Source of the DNA: an uncultured Rhodospirillales bacterium
GTDB lineage: Bacteria; Pseudomonadota; Alphaproteobacteria; Acetobacterales; Acetobacteraceae
NCBI GenBank assembly: GCA_903865895.1
Contig: CAIPLM010000225.1
Location: 1 to 35,371 of the forward strand
Reading direction: 5' to 3'
Length of the DNA: 35,371 bases
Below, piece by piece: positions 8,212-16,528 of this stretch. Numbering within the stretch: position 1 is the first letter of the stretch; each line of letters opens with the position of its first letter. Under the pieces are notes generated by a model. It ran no database searches and was not told where the DNA came from. It saw nothing but the letters and a program-made list of their open reading frames with translations. The position numbers and the translations under genes are program-made.

Positions 8212-8649
8212 TCACGGCTTTTCGTAAAATACGAAGTGATGCGTCCGTCCCGCGAAGTCCCGCGCATAGCCCCGCGCGAGCCGCCAGCGATGCGCCTCAT
8301 AAAAGGCCCGGGCGCGCGTATTGTCGCGGAAACACTCCAGCGATGTCGCCCCCCGCCCCTCGCACTCCGCCAGCAGCGCCCGCCCGGCGCCCGAGCGATG
8401 CGCCGCAGGGTCGACGAACATCATGTCGATATGCCCCTCCGTCATCAGCGAAAACCCGACCACCCCGCTGTCCCGCTCCGCGACCCGCAACCGCGGCAGC
8501 ACCTCGGCGAAGCGGGCGGCGAAGCTCGCGGGGTCACGGGCCGCCAGCACCGCCGGCTCCAGAATCCCGGCGAACCCCGCGCGATACGCCGCCGAGGCGA
8601 CGTCGCAGGCGGCGGGGATGTCCGCCGCCGTGGCAGGACGGACCGTCAG
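8212..8649 (-). CDS. GNAT-family N-acetyltransferase, start codon non-canonical or far upstream
   Basis: About 145 residues with a GNAT fold: LTVRPATAADIPAACDVA at the start, then HIDMMFVDPAAHRSGAGRAL with the acetyl-CoA pyrophosphate loop HRSGAGRAL, and the C-terminal NTRARAFYEAHRW motif. The fold begins exactly at the stop codon of the upstream aminotransferase, but no in-frame ATG, GTG or TTG lies near there. Candidates are CTG at 8649 (overlapping the TGA as CTGA), ATT at 8652, or an ATG at 8760 that would add 37 residues encoded inside the aminotransferase gene. Translational coupling or a -1 frameshift is possible. The acceptor substrate is unknown. Confidence 0.75.
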   Translation of the reverse strand: MTVRPATAADIPAACDVASAAYRAGFAGILEPAVLAARDPASFAARFAEVLPRLRVAERDSGVVGFSLMTEGHIDMMFVDPAAHRSGAGRALLAECEGRGATSLECFRDNTRARAFYEAHRWRLARGYARDFAGRTHHFVFYEKP

Positions 8650-9602
8650 AATGCGCTGGCCGTCCGGTTGGCGTCGTAGAACTTCAGGTACTGCGCCACG
8701 AAGTCGAACTCGACGAACTTCACATAGGCATCGGCGATGCTCTTGGTGATCGGCCCCCATACCTGGCCGGCCGGCCCGATCGACACGCCGTTGATCAGCG
8801 TCGCCGGGCAGATGCACAGCGAGGTCGAGGTGATGAACACCTCATCGGCGTTATAGGCGTCATAGAGATCGAGATCGGCCTCGGTGACGGTGATCCCGAG
8901 CCCCTCCGCCATGTCGATCGCCGTCTGGCGGGAGACGCCGGGCAACACGAATTTCGCCCGCGGCGTCATGATTTCACCGTCCTTGACGATGAAGATGTTG
9001 GAACCGAGCCCCTCGCAGAGATTGCCGTTGGTATCGAGCAGGATCGCCCAGGCCGAGGGGTCAATCGCGGTGACTTCATGGCTCGCGACGATCAGATTCA
9101 GGTAGTTATGCGTCTTGGCCCGCGGCGTCAGGCTCTCGGGCGGCGTGCGGCGGGTGGAGGGCACCAGCACCTTGATGCCCTCGACGAAGCTGCGCGCCCG
9201 CTGCTTCAGCGGCAGCGGCATGCATTCCAGCACCACGTTGGGGCCGTGATGATCGAGATTATCGCCGGCGACCTCCCGCACCCCGCGCGAGATGCGCTGG
9301 CCCAGCCAGAAATCCTCGCCCTCGCCGAGCAGATGCTTGTTGCGCTCGAACAGCTCGAAGGAGAGATCCATCATCTCCTTCGGGCCGATGCCGGGATCGA
9401 TGCGGAGGTATTTCAGGGACTTGTAGAGCCGGTCGACATGCTCCTTCACCTTGAACAGCTTGCCGTTGAAGCTGCGCGTCATGTCGAAGGCGCCGTCGCC
9501 GTAGAGCCAGGAGGAGTCGCGGAAGGGGATGCGCACCTCGTGTTCCGGCATGAATTCGCCGTTGAACCAGGCCAGCCGCACGTTGGAGAGTTTACCGCTC
9601 AT
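8646..9602 (-). CDS. class-IV (branched-chain/D-amino-acid type) aminotransferase
   Basis: 318 residues from the ATG at 9602, with AAGAGG about 8 bases upstream. This is a fold-type IV PLP enzyme: RIPFRDSSWLYGDGAFD (24-40) is the N-terminal signature, Lys163 in PRAKTHNYLN is the PLP Schiff-base lysine, and CEGLGSNIFIVKDG (196-209) with Glu197 is the cofactor-binding motif. Length and motifs match branched-chain aminotransferase-like proteins (IlvE group), but the substrate-loop residues do not let me separate IlvE from D-amino-acid transaminase or aminodeoxychorismate lyase types. It is the first gene of the minus-strand run that continues with GNAT, Nudix and the metal ATPase, and is divergent from the thioredoxin gene. 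Confidence 0.88.
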   Translation of the reverse strand: MSGKLSNVRLAWFNGEFMPEHEVRIPFRDSSWLYGDGAFDMTRSFNGKLFKVKEHVDRLYKSLKYLRIDPGIGPKEMMDLSFELFERNKHLLGEGEDFWLGQRISRGVREVAGDNLDHHGPNVVLECMPLPLKQRARSFVEGIKVLVPSTRRTPPESLTPRAKTHNYLNLIVASHEVTAIDPSAWAILLDTNGNLCEGLGSNIFIVKDGEIMTPRAKFVLPGVSRQTAIDMAEGLGITVTEADLDLYDAYNADEVFITSTSLCICPATLINGVSIGPAGQVWGPITKSIADAYVKFVEFDFVAQYLKFYDANRTASAF

Positions 9603-9720
9603 CGCCCGCCTCTTTCCGATGTCAGGAATGGACGCTAGCGCGAGCGCCGACCGGCGGCTAGCCGAGCAGCGCGGCGCGGCGAAAAAATTCGCTCGCCCGG
9701 TGTAACATCGCCCGGCCTGA

Positions 9721-9733
9721 ACCGTCATACGGT
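9721..9733. promoter_or_regulatory. short perfect inverted repeat upstream of the thioredoxin-like gene
   Basis: ACCGT-CAT-ACGGT forms a perfect inverted repeat with a 3-nt spacer, 26 bases upstream of the ATG at 9759. It could be an operator for the thioredoxin-ccdA pair. I cannot place -35 and -10 boxes with confidence. Confidence 0.3.
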
Positions 9734-9758
9734 CATCGGACCCATACCGGAGGATGCC

Positions 9759-10145
9759 ATGAACCGTCGTGCCCTGCTTGCTGCAACCCTGTTCGCCGCC
9801 CTTCCCTTCGCCGCGCGCGCCGCCACCCAGGCGCCGTTCGATCAGGCCGCCTTCGCCGCCGCCCAGGCCGCCGGCAAGCCGATCCTGGTCGCCGTGCATG
9901 CCTCCTGGTGCCCGACCTGCGCCAAGCAGCGCCCGATCATCGCCGACCTCGCGGCGGCGGCGGCGAACAAGGACCTGATGATTTTCGTGGTCGATTTCGA
10001 CGCGCAGAAGGAGATCGTGCGCAACTTCGGCGTCCGCATGCAGTCCACCCTCATCGCCTTCCACGGCAAGACCGAGCGTGACCGCTCGACCGGCGTGACC
10101 GACGCCGCCTCGATCAACGCCCTCGTCGCCAAAACCTACGCCTGA
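9759..10145 (+). CDS. exported thioredoxin-like protein
   Basis: 128 residues, with GGAGG five bases before the ATG. An N-terminal signal peptide (MNRRALLAATLFAALPFAARA) directs it to the periplasm. The thioredoxin fold follows with VAVHASWCPTCAKQRP, where Cys51 and Cys54 form a CPTC redox centre, and VVDFDAQKEIVRNFGV, typical of the thioredoxin-like family. It lacks the usual cis-Pro motif TPT; the corresponding place reads MQSTLIAF. It probably accepts electrons from, or donates to, the CcdA-like protein encoded 3 bases downstream, with which it must be cotranscribed. Confidence 0.88.
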   Translation: MNRRALLAATLFAALPFAARAATQAPFDQAAFAAAQAAGKPILVAVHASWCPTCAKQRPIIADLAAAAANKDLMIFVVDFDAQKEIVRNFGVRMQSTLIAFHGKTERDRSTGVTDAASINALVAKTYA

Positions 10146-10148
10146 GCC

Positions 10149-10868
10149 ATGGCAGGCGGGATCGGCTTCGGCTTTCTCGCCGGCCTGCTCTCAACCCTCT
10201 CGCCCTGCGTGCTGCCGCTGCTGCCATTGGTTCTCGGCGCGGCGGCGGCGGCGCATCGCCTGGGCATGCTGGCGTTGACGGCGGGGCTGGTGGTGTCCTT
10301 CGTGGCGGTTGGCCTGTTCGTGGCGACCATCGGTTTCGCCATCGGCCTCGATGGCGAGGTGTTCCGCATCGCCTCCGCGGTGCTGCTCGCCGGCCTCGGC
10401 CTGGTGTTGTTGAGCGGCGCCTTGCAGGCCCGCTTCGCCATGGCGACGTCGGGCATCGGCGATGCCGGCAATCGCTTCCTCGCGCGCATCGCGCCCTCCG
10501 GGCTCGGCGGCCAATTCATCGTCGGCCTGGTGCTCGGCGCGATCTGGAGCCCCTGCGTCGGCCCGACGCTGGGCGCCGCCTCCACCCTCGCCGCCCAGGG
10601 CAAAGACCTTGCCGCCGTGGCCGCGGTGATGATCGCCTTCGGGCTTGGCGCCGCTGTCCCGCTCCTGGTGGTCGCCTCCCTCTCGCGCGAGGCGATGAAG
10701 CGCTGGCGCGGCAAGCTGATGCAGGCCGGGAGCGGCGGCAAAACCCTGCTCGGTGGCGGTGCGCTGGCGGTTTCCGTGCTGATCCTGACGGGGTGGGACC
10801 ATCGGCTGGAGGCGTTCCTGGTCGGCGTCTCGCCGGACTGGCTGGTCGACCTCACCACCCGGTTCTGA
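10149..10868 (+). CDS. CcdA/DsbD-type membrane thiol-electron transporter
   Basis: 239 residues, almost all hydrophobic, with about six transmembrane helices. Two symmetry-related motifs mark the family: LSPCVLPLLP (Cys20) in the first helix and WSPCVGPTLG (Cys136) in the fourth. CcdA proteins carry electrons from cytoplasmic thioredoxin across the inner membrane to periplasmic thioredoxin-like partners, for cytochrome c maturation or thiol repair. The start is 3 bases after the thioredoxin-like gene stop, so the two are an operon. A convergent TlpA-like gene begins 5 bases beyond its end. No cytochrome c assembly genes are in the window, so which substrate pathway it serves is open. Confidence 0.9.
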   Translation: MAGGIGFGFLAGLLSTLSPCVLPLLPLVLGAAAAAHRLGMLALTAGLVVSFVAVGLFVATIGFAIGLDGEVFRIASAVLLAGLGLVLLSGALQARFAMATSGIGDAGNRFLARIAPSGLGGQFIVGLVLGAIWSPCVGPTLGAASTLAAQGKDLAAVAAVMIAFGLGAAVPLLVVASLSREAMKRWRGKLMQAGSGGKTLLGGGALAVSVLILTGWDHRLEAFLVGVSPDWLVDLTTRF

Positions 10869-10873
10869 TCACC

Positions 10874-11464
10874 TCAGCCGATCAGCGCCCGCAGCCGCGC
10901 CAGCGCCGGCGCGCTGCCCCACTCGAAGGCGCCCTCGGCGCGCGCCACCTCGCGCCCCACACGGTCGATCACCAGCGTCGTCGGCAGCCCGCGCGCCCCC
11001 CAGGCCCGCGCCGCCATCCCCTTCGGGTCCAGCCACACCGCCAGCGCGTCGATCTTGTGCTCGGCGTAGAACTTCCGCACCACCGGCGCGCCGCCGCGAT
11101 CGGACGACAGCGCCAGCACCGCGATCCGCTCCCCGGCCAGCGCGCGGGCCATGCTCTGCAAGGCCGGCATCTCGGCGACGCAGGGCACGCACCAGGTCGC
11201 CCACAAATTGACCACCACCCCCTGCCCTGCGAAATCCGCGATCCGCCGCTCGGCGCCATCGTCGGTCAGGAACACCGCCTCGGCCGGCGCCGCCGGCGCC
11301 TCACTCGCATGCAACCCCTCCAGCGGCTGCAACGGTGGCGTCTGGGCGGCGGCAATCGTCACAATGGAAGGCGCGGGTTTGCGGAACAGCGCCGCCGCCG
11401 CTAGGGTCCCGCTCGCGGCGATCGCCGTGGTGGCCAGGATCGCACGACGCGTGGTGGGCTGCAT
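10874..11464 (-). CDS. TlpA-family thiol-disulfide oxidoreductase
   Basis: 196 residues, starting at the ATG at 11464, which has a strong GGAGG five bases upstream. The N-terminus [20 protein letters not shown] resembles a signal sequence or membrane anchor with paired arginines, so Tat or Sec export is possible. The thioredoxin domain carries [15 protein letters not shown] with Cys92 and Cys95, and [10 protein letters not shown] as the cis-Pro region. TlpA proteins reduce periplasmic targets such as cytochrome c or copper-site precursors. It is divergent from argH (27 bases between starts) and convergent with ccdA, and is probably a functional partner of ccdA. Confidence 0.9.
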   Translation of the reverse strand: MQPTTRRAILATTAIAASGTLAAAALFRKPAPSIVTIAAAQTPPLQPLEGLHASEAPAAPAEAVFLTDDGAERRIADFAGQGVVVNLWATWCVPCVAEMPALQSMARALAGERIAVLALSSDRGGAPVVRKFYAEHKIDALAVWLDPKGMAARAWGARGLPTTLVIDRVGREVARAEGAFEWGSAPALARLRALIG

Positions 11465-11491
11465 CTCAACCTCCATTTCCGGACGTCCCGC

Positions 11492-12916
11492 GTGAGCGAA
11501 ACCCCCAACCTGCACAATTCGGACCTGCGTAATTCCGACGCCAATCAACAATGGGGCGGCCGCTTCGCCGCCGGCCCATCGGTGGTGATGCAGGAGATAA
11601 ATGCCTCGATCGGCTTCGACCGCAAGATGTGGCGTCAGGATATCAGGGGCTCGCTGGCCCATGCCGCCATGCTGACCAAGCTCGGCATCCTCACCCTCCA
11701 GGACGAAACCGACATCAAAACCGGCCTCGCCGCCATCGCCGCCGATATCGACGCCGGCCGCTTCGCCTTCGATGAGACGCTCGAAGACATTCACATGAAT
11801 ATCGAGGCCCGCCTCACCGAGCGCATCGGCGATGCCGGCCGCCGCCTGCACACTGGGCGCAGCCGCAACGACCAGGTGGCAACCGATTTCCGCCTCTGGG
11901 TGCGCGACGCGATCGACGGGCTCGACGCCCAGATCGCCGACGTGATGCGCGCCATGGCCGAGCGCGCCGCCACCTTCGCCGATGCCGTCATGCCTGGCTT
12001 CACCCATTTGCAGACCGCCCAGCCCGTCACCTTCGGGCATCATTTGCTCGCCTATGTCGAGATGCTCGCCCGCGACCGTGGCCGCCTGGCCGATTGCCGC
12101 AAGCGCCTCAATGAGTGCCCGCTCGGCTCGGCGGCGCTGGCCGGCACCTCCTTCCCGCTCGACCGTGAGATGACCGCCCGCGAACTCGGCTTCGACCGGC
12201 CGACCGCCAATTCGCTCGATGCCGTCTCCGACCGCGATTTCGCCCTCGAATTCCTCTCCGCCGCCGCCATCTCGGCGATGCATCTCTCGCGGCTGGCCGA
12301 AGAGATCGTCATCTGGTGCAGCGCGCCCTACCGCTTCATCCGCCTGTCCGACGCTTTCACCACCGGCAGCTCCATCATGCCGCAAAAACGCAACCCCGAC
12401 GCCGCCGAGCTCGTCCGCGCCAAAACCGGCCGCATCAACGGCGCCCTCGTCGGCCTGCTCACCGTCATGAAAGGCCTCCCCCTCGCCTACGCCAAGGACA
12501 TGCAGGAAGACAAGGAACCCGCCTTCGACGCCGCCGACGCCTGGGCCCTTTCCCTCGCCGCCATCGCCGGCATGGTCCGCGACATGACGCCCGATACCAC
12601 CCGCATGCGCGAGTTCGCCGGCTCCGGCTTCGCCACCGCGACCGATCTGGCGGACTGGCTGGTCCGCGTGCTGAAACAGCCCTTCCGCAGCGCCCACCAC
12701 ACCACCGGCCGCCTGGTGGCGATGGCCGAGGCGCGCGGGGTGGATCTGTCCGACCTCACGCTGGCCGAGATGCAATCCGTCGAGCCCGGGATCACCGAGG
12801 AAATCTTCGGCGTGCTGACAGTGGAAGCCTCCGTCGCCTCCCGCCGCAGCTATGGCGGCACCGCACCCACCAACGTCGCCGCCCAGGCCGCGCGCTGGCT
12901 GAAAGCACTCGGATGA
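11492..12916 (+). CDS. argH: argininosuccinate lyase
   Basis: 474 residues from a GTG at 11492. It splits argininosuccinate into arginine and fumarate, the last step of arginine synthesis. The fumarase/aspartase superfamily signature [12 protein letters not shown] (292-303) is complete, with WGGRF near the N-terminus and [18 protein letters not shown] in the first conserved block. Length is typical of bacterial ArgH, with a slightly extended N-terminus ([16 protein letters not shown]), so a later start cannot be excluded. The stop codon overlaps the start of the LptM-like gene (ATGA), showing translational coupling. Confidence 0.97.
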   Translation: MSETPNLHNSDLRNSDANQQWGGRFAAGPSVVMQEINASIGFDRKMWRQDIRGSLAHAAMLTKLGILTLQDETDIKTGLAAIAADIDAGRFAFDETLEDIHMNIEARLTERIGDAGRRLHTGRSRNDQVATDFRLWVRDAIDGLDAQIADVMRAMAERAATFADAVMPGFTHLQTAQPVTFGHHLLAYVEMLARDRGRLADCRKRLNECPLGSAALAGTSFPLDREMTARELGFDRPTANSLDAVSDRDFALEFLSAAAISAMHLSRLAEEIVIWCSAPYRFIRLSDAFTTGSSIMPQKRNPDAAELVRAKTGRINGALVGLLTVMKGLPLAYAKDMQEDKEPAFDAADAWALSLAAIAGMVRDMTPDTTRMREFAGSGFATATDLADWLVRVLKQPFRSAHHTTGRLVAMAEARGVDLSDLTLAEMQSVEPGITEEIFGVLTVEASVASRRSYGGTAPTNVAAQAARWLKALG

Positions 12917-13038
12917 GGGCCGCGCTGCTCGCCCTCGCGCTCGCCGCAGCGCTTGCGGCCTGTGGTAAGAAAGGCCCCCCGGAACCGCCGGGGCCTGCCG
13001 ACAAGGTCATCTACCCTAAACAATACCCGGCCTATTAG
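12913..13038 (+). CDS. lptM: small lipoprotein, LptM/YifL-like
   Basis: 41 residues, overlapping the argH stop by four bases. [20 protein letters not shown] is a lipoprotein signal peptide ending in the lipobox LAAC with the lipidated Cys17. The mature part is short: [11 protein letters not shown], then [11 protein letters not shown]. CGKKGPxxPP directly after the lipidated Cys is the mark of the YifL/LptM family, which helps mature the LptD-LptE lipopolysaccharide export complex. In many alphaproteobacteria the order is argH, this lipoprotein, lysA; here lysA is missing and imuB follows in the opposite direction. The gene symbol rests on this motif and context only. Confidence 0.75.
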   Translation: MRAALLALALAAALAACGKKGPPEPPGPADKVIYPKQYPAY

Positions 13039-13203
13039 GCGGCAATGCGCTGGCCCCCCGTGCGCCGGTGCTATGCATCGGCACCACGCTTCTGACGGTC
13101 GTTACGGCCTGCGACATGCCGGCCGTTTCCAGCGTTCCCGACCCATCCTGCCCCGCCGGCCGGCTCGACAGCGCACCGCAGCTGGCCGCCCGGGCGGCGC
13201 GTG

Positions 13204-14733
13204 CTACCCAAACAACCCGTGCAAGAACCAGCGCGGCGTGCCCTCCAGCCCGGCGCGGAAGAGCCAGAAGCGGGCGCCTTCGGTGTCTTCCACGCGGTAG
13301 TAGTCGCGCACCAGGTCGGTTTCTTTGCGGGAGTCGTCGGGGGTGCGGCGCCACCATTCGGCGGCGATGCGTTCGGGGCCGGTGGCGGCGCGGATGCGAT
13401 GCAGCGCGCCGCGCCAGCGGAACAGAATGGGGGGTTCGTCGGGCACCAGGGCGGTGGCTTCGACGGGTTCGGGGCGGCGGAGCAGGCGGATGGGGCGTTC
13501 GGCGGAGGGGTCGTATTCCCAGGCCGGGCGCGTGGCGGTCATCGGCGGGATGCGGCGGACGGCGCGTTCGGGGACGTGGCTTTCATAGGGCTCGCTGCGC
13601 CAGATGTGGCTGGGGCCGATGCGGTTGGCGAGCCCGTCGATGGTGGCGGCCAGCCCGGTGGCGGCCTCGCGCCCGTCATCCAGGCGGCGCTGGGGCGGGC
13701 GGAGGGGGGCGATGTCCTGGGCGGTGAGGATGGCGGCGTCGATGCCGAATCCGGGGTCGATCTCCCCGAGCTTGGCGGCGAGGAGCTTGGTGGCGTGGGC
13801 GGCGTCGTGCCCGGGCAAAGAGGTGCCGATGGCGATGGCGGGGCGGGCGCCGTCGACGCGCAGGAAGGTGGCGATGAAGCGGTGGGCGCCGCGCTCGGCG
13901 GCTTCCAGGCGGGCGCAGAGGGCGGCGGCGAGGGTGGCGAGCGTGCGGGCGAGGTCATCGGCGGTGCCGATCGGCTCGGCGAAGGCGAGGCGGGTTTCCC
14001 AGGGCTCGGGGGGGCGCGGCCAGGCGATGGCGGCGTCGGCGGCGCCGTGGGCCTGGTCGAGCCGTTGCACCGGGGTGGGGCCGAAGCGGGCGGTGAGTTC
14101 GCCGCGGGGCTGGCGGGCCAGTTCGCCGATGCTGCGCAGGCCGAGGCGGCGCAACCCGGCGACCACGCGGGCATCGAGCCGCAGCAGGGCGACGGGCAGG
14201 GTGGCGAGTTCCGCCCGCTCGGCGCCGGGGGCGGCGTGGATGCAAATGCCGCGCGCGGTGGCGGCGCGGGCCAGCGCCCAGGCGGCGCCATGGGTGCCGG
14301 CGACGGCGAGGCGGTGCTCCAGCCCGGCGCGGAGCAGGCGGGCGGAGAGGTCCTCTGCCAGCGCCCGCTCGCCGCCGAAGAGGTGCTCGCAGCCGGCGAT
14401 ATCGAGCACCAGCCCGTCCGGCGCGTCGGGGGCGGCGAGCGGGGTGTAGCGCTCGGCCCAGCCAGCGAGGCGGGCCAAGGCCGCGCGATCGGCGGCGGGG
14501 TCGGCCTCCAGCACGTCAAGCTCCGGACAGATGGCACGCGCCTCGGCCAGCGCCTGGCCGGGGGCGAGCCCGGCGGCGGCGGCTTCGGGGTTGACGGCGG
14601 CGAGGCGGCGCACGGCGTGCAACGTCTCGACGGTGGCGGCGGGTTTAGCCGGCGCTTCGTTCTCGCTCGGCATCCGCCGCAGCCGCAACAGCGGCCAGCC
14701 CGGCAACCACACGCAGAGGATGCGGCCCATCAT
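13204..14733 (-). CDS. imuB: ImuB, inactive Y-family DNA polymerase-like protein
   Basis: 509 residues from the first ATG of an ATGATG pair at 14733, with GGAAGGAG just upstream. ImuB is the Y-family-like scaffold that joins ImuA and DnaE2 to the beta clamp in damage-induced mutagenesis. The N-terminus MMGRILCVWLPGWPLLRLRR lacks the catalytic acidic residues of true Y-family polymerases, as expected for ImuB. The family motif VLDIAGCEHLFGGE lies at 109-122, followed by LGLRSIGELARQPRGEL (helix-hairpin-helix region) and a long C-terminal part ending WFLHGLFG. Its start lies inside imuA (89-base overlap). No dnaE2 is present nearby. Confidence 0.93.
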   Translation of the reverse strand: MMGRILCVWLPGWPLLRLRRMPSENEAPAKPAATVETLHAVRRLAAVNPEAAAAGLAPGQALAEARAICPELDVLEADPAADRAALARLAGWAERYTPLAAPDAPDGLVLDIAGCEHLFGGERALAEDLSARLLRAGLEHRLAVAGTHGAAWALARAATARGICIHAAPGAERAELATLPVALLRLDARVVAGLRRLGLRSIGELARQPRGELTARFGPTPVQRLDQAHGAADAAIAWPRPPEPWETRLAFAEPIGTADDLARTLATLAAALCARLEAAERGAHRFIATFLRVDGARPAIAIGTSLPGHDAAHATKLLAAKLGEIDPGFGIDAAILTAQDIAPLRPPQRRLDDGREAATGLAATIDGLANRIGPSHIWRSEPYESHVPERAVRRIPPMTATRPAWEYDPSAERPIRLLRRPEPVEATALVPDEPPILFRWRGALHRIRAATGPERIAAEWWRRTPDDSRKETDLVRDYYRVEDTEGARFWLFRAGLEGTPRWFLHGLFG

Positions 14734-15409
14734 CGTCTCCTTCCCTTGCCTGCATGATCCACCCGCCGGCCTGGCCGCCGCGGGCATGGGTGAGGCGCAC
14801 GCGCCAGCGCGCGGCGCCGGGGGTGCGCTCGATCACCGCCGAGGGGGCGGGGGCGATCTCCCAGCGCGTGACCGCGGCGATCGCCTCCTCGGCGGCGGGT
14901 TTGCGCCCGTACGGCCAGCGGCGCAGCACGAAGCCGGTGGTGCCGTGCTTGAGGCAGGCGAGCTGCAGCCGCCGCGCCGCCACCCGCCCGAGCCGCCCGG
15001 CCTCACCCACCACCACCCCGGCCGACCCGCTGCGCAGCACCGCCTCCATGGCGGCGAGGCTCGCGTCATCATCCGGCGTTTCCACCTGCACGAGGCGCCC
15101 GGGGTCGAGCCCGTAGGAGAGCAGGCCGGGGGGATGCAGGTCCGCCACCGCGGGGCCGATCCAGAAGATCTCCCGCCCGCGGCCGATGGCGCCGGCGATG
15201 CAGGCGAGAAACCCGGCCCCGGCCGCGCCCGTCTCGCCATCAAGCCCCGGCGCCGAGACCTCGTGCAGCACCCCCAGCGGCAGCCCGCCGCCGGGCAGGC
15301 AGGCATCCACCGCCGCCGCGCCGAACGGCCACACGCCATGGCTGGTGGGCGCCAGCATGGCGGCGAAGCGCGCGCGCGGATTGGGGGTGATTGGGGATAC
15401 GTTCATCAT
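14645..15409 (-). CDS. imuA: ImuA, RecA/SulA-like mutasome protein
   Basis: 254 residues from the ATGATG pair at 15409/15406. The protein has the RecA-like core of ImuA: GVWPFGAAAVDACLPGGGLP at 25-44, LGVLHEVS, and GAAGAGFLACIAGAIG in place of a strict Walker A, and AGVVVGEAGRLGRVAARRLQ. It binds ImuB and RecA during SOS mutagenesis. A LexA box covers the start codons, so the transcript may be nearly leaderless; no ribosome binding site is visible. The 3' end overlaps imuB by 89 bases, unusually long, and implies strict translational coupling. Confidence 0.9.
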   Translation of the reverse strand: MMNVSPITPNPRARFAAMLAPTSHGVWPFGAAAVDACLPGGGLPLGVLHEVSAPGLDGETGAAGAGFLACIAGAIGRGREIFWIGPAVADLHPPGLLSYGLDPGRLVQVETPDDDASLAAMEAVLRSGSAGVVVGEAGRLGRVAARRLQLACLKHGTTGFVLRRWPYGRKPAAEEAIAAVTRWEIAPAPSAVIERTPGAARWRVRLTHARGGQAGGWIMQAREGDDDGPHPLRVVAGLAAVAAAADAERERSAG

Positions 15410-15415
15410 ATGTTC
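15401..15415 (-). promoter_or_regulatory. LexA (SOS) operator covering the imuA start codon
   Basis: GTTC-ATCATAT-GTTC on the plus strand matches the alphaproteobacterial LexA box GTTC-N7-GTTC exactly. Read in the gene direction it is GAACATATGATGAAC, which contains both imuA ATG codons. Confidence 0.85.
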
Positions 15416-15449
15416 GCATATAGATTCCCCACTCCGAGTCGAGAGTCAA
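15416..15449 (-). promoter_or_regulatory. candidate sigma-70 promoter of imuAB
   Basis: On the minus strand TTGACT (15444-15449) is a five-of-six match to the -35 box. AT-rich hexamers at 19-21 bases (TCTATA, TATATG) could serve as the -10. The LexA box would then sit across the transcription start, a classic repressing position. Confidence 0.5.
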
Positions 15450-15470
15450 GCGTTTAGGACTCAGGTCCGA

Positions 15471-16475
15471 TCAGCCAAACCGGTCCCGCCAGGCGGGCAG
15501 CGCGCCGGGGTAGGGCAGCGCGGTGGCCTCGTACACGCCGCGGGCGATGGCACGGGCCATCACCAGGGTGGCGAGGTGGCCGAGTTCGGTGAGGCCGCCC
15601 TCGGCCAGTGGCTTGGCGCCGGTGGCGGCGGCGAACACGGTATCGCCGTCCGAGGGCGCGTGGGCGGGCAGCAAGGCGCGGGCCAGGCCGTCATTGGCCA
15701 TGATGGCCAGCCGCTTGGCCTGGGATTTCGTCAGCACGGCGTCGGTCGCGATCAGCGCAATGGTGGTCGCCGTCTCCTCCACCGTCGGGGGCACCGGCCT
15801 CGGCCCCTTCACCCGCAACGCGAGATCGGCCGGGGTGATCGCGCCCGGCCAGCCGCGCCCGCCGAACTCGCCGCCCACCTCGAACGGCGCCGCCCAAAAA
15901 TGTGGCCCCATGCCGATGGTGGCGCTGCCGATGGCGTTCACCACCACAACCGCCGCGACGATATGCCCGCCGGACGCCACCGCGCTCGCCGAACCGACGC
16001 CCCCCTTCACCCCCGCCGTGGTGGCCCCGGTGCCCGCACCCACCGTGCCGAGCGCGAAGGCGCCGGGCGCCGCCGCCAGCGCCGCCTGGTGGCCGAGTTC
16101 GCGATAGGGCGAATGCAGCCCCCACTCCTTGTCGCCACCATTATTGAGATCGAACACGATGGCGCCCGGCACCAGCGGCACCAGCGCCGGGCCAAGCCGC
16201 AGCCCGCGCCCCTGCGCCCGCAGCGCCGACTGCACGCCGCCGGCCGCATCCAGCCCGAAGGCCGAGCCGCCGGAGAGCGCGAACCCGTCCACCTTCTGCT
16301 GCGTCATCTCCGGCTCCAGCATCGCCGTGTCCCGGCTGCCCGGCGCGCCGCCCAGCACCACCACCGCCGCGGTGGCCGGCTGATCGAACAGCACCGCCGT
16401 CACGCCCGAGCCCAGCCGCAGATCGGTCGCATGCCCCACCTGGATGCCGGCGATATCGGTGAGCAGGTTCAGCAT
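15471..16475 (-). CDS. P1-family (DmpA/NylC-type) self-processing peptidase
   Basis: 334 residues from the ATG at 16475, with GGAG seven bases upstream. P1 enzymes are Ntn-type hydrolases that cut themselves into two chains and act as aminopeptidases, beta-peptidases or nylon-oligomer hydrolases. Family landmarks are LTDIAGIQVGHATD at the N-terminus, GFALSGGSAFGLDAA (64-78), AGATTAGVKGG-like GATTAGVKGGVGSA (150-163), and APSDGDTVFAAATG, where Thr279 is the probable nucleophile freed by cleavage. No signal peptide is seen, so it acts in the cytoplasm. The 61-base gap to imuA holds only the imuA promoter; this gene has no obvious partner. Confidence 0.9.
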   Translation of the reverse strand: MLNLLTDIAGIQVGHATDLRLGSGVTAVLFDQPATAAVVVLGGAPGSRDTAMLEPEMTQQKVDGFALSGGSAFGLDAAGGVQSALRAQGRGLRLGPALVPLVPGAIVFDLNNGGDKEWGLHSPYRELGHQAALAAAPGAFALGTVGAGTGATTAGVKGGVGSASAVASGGHIVAAVVVVNAIGSATIGMGPHFWAAPFEVGGEFGGRGWPGAITPADLALRVKGPRPVPPTVEETATTIALIATDAVLTKSQAKRLAIMANDGLARALLPAHAPSDGDTVFAAATGAKPLAEGGLTELGHLATLVMARAIARGVYEATALPYPGALPAWRDRFG

Positions 16476-16528
16476 CTCGGGTCTCCGATGGGGTGCACAT
16501 CATACGCAATCGGCCGAGCGTACCAGCG

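Noticed and set aside
7341-9638. 765-codon plus-strand open frame
   Set aside because: Antisense to the Nudix, GNAT and aminotransferase genes, with a Ser/Pro/Arg-rich product and no domain pattern.
13068-13203. Possible small lipoprotein (GTG start, TTLLTVVTAC lipobox-like stretch)
   Set aside because: The frame does not close before imuB but runs antisense into it, and no ribosome binding site precedes the GTG; the resemblance is probably chance.
13201-14757. 518-codon plus-strand open frame
   Set aside because: Antisense to imuB; the Gly-rich product is a composition artefact.
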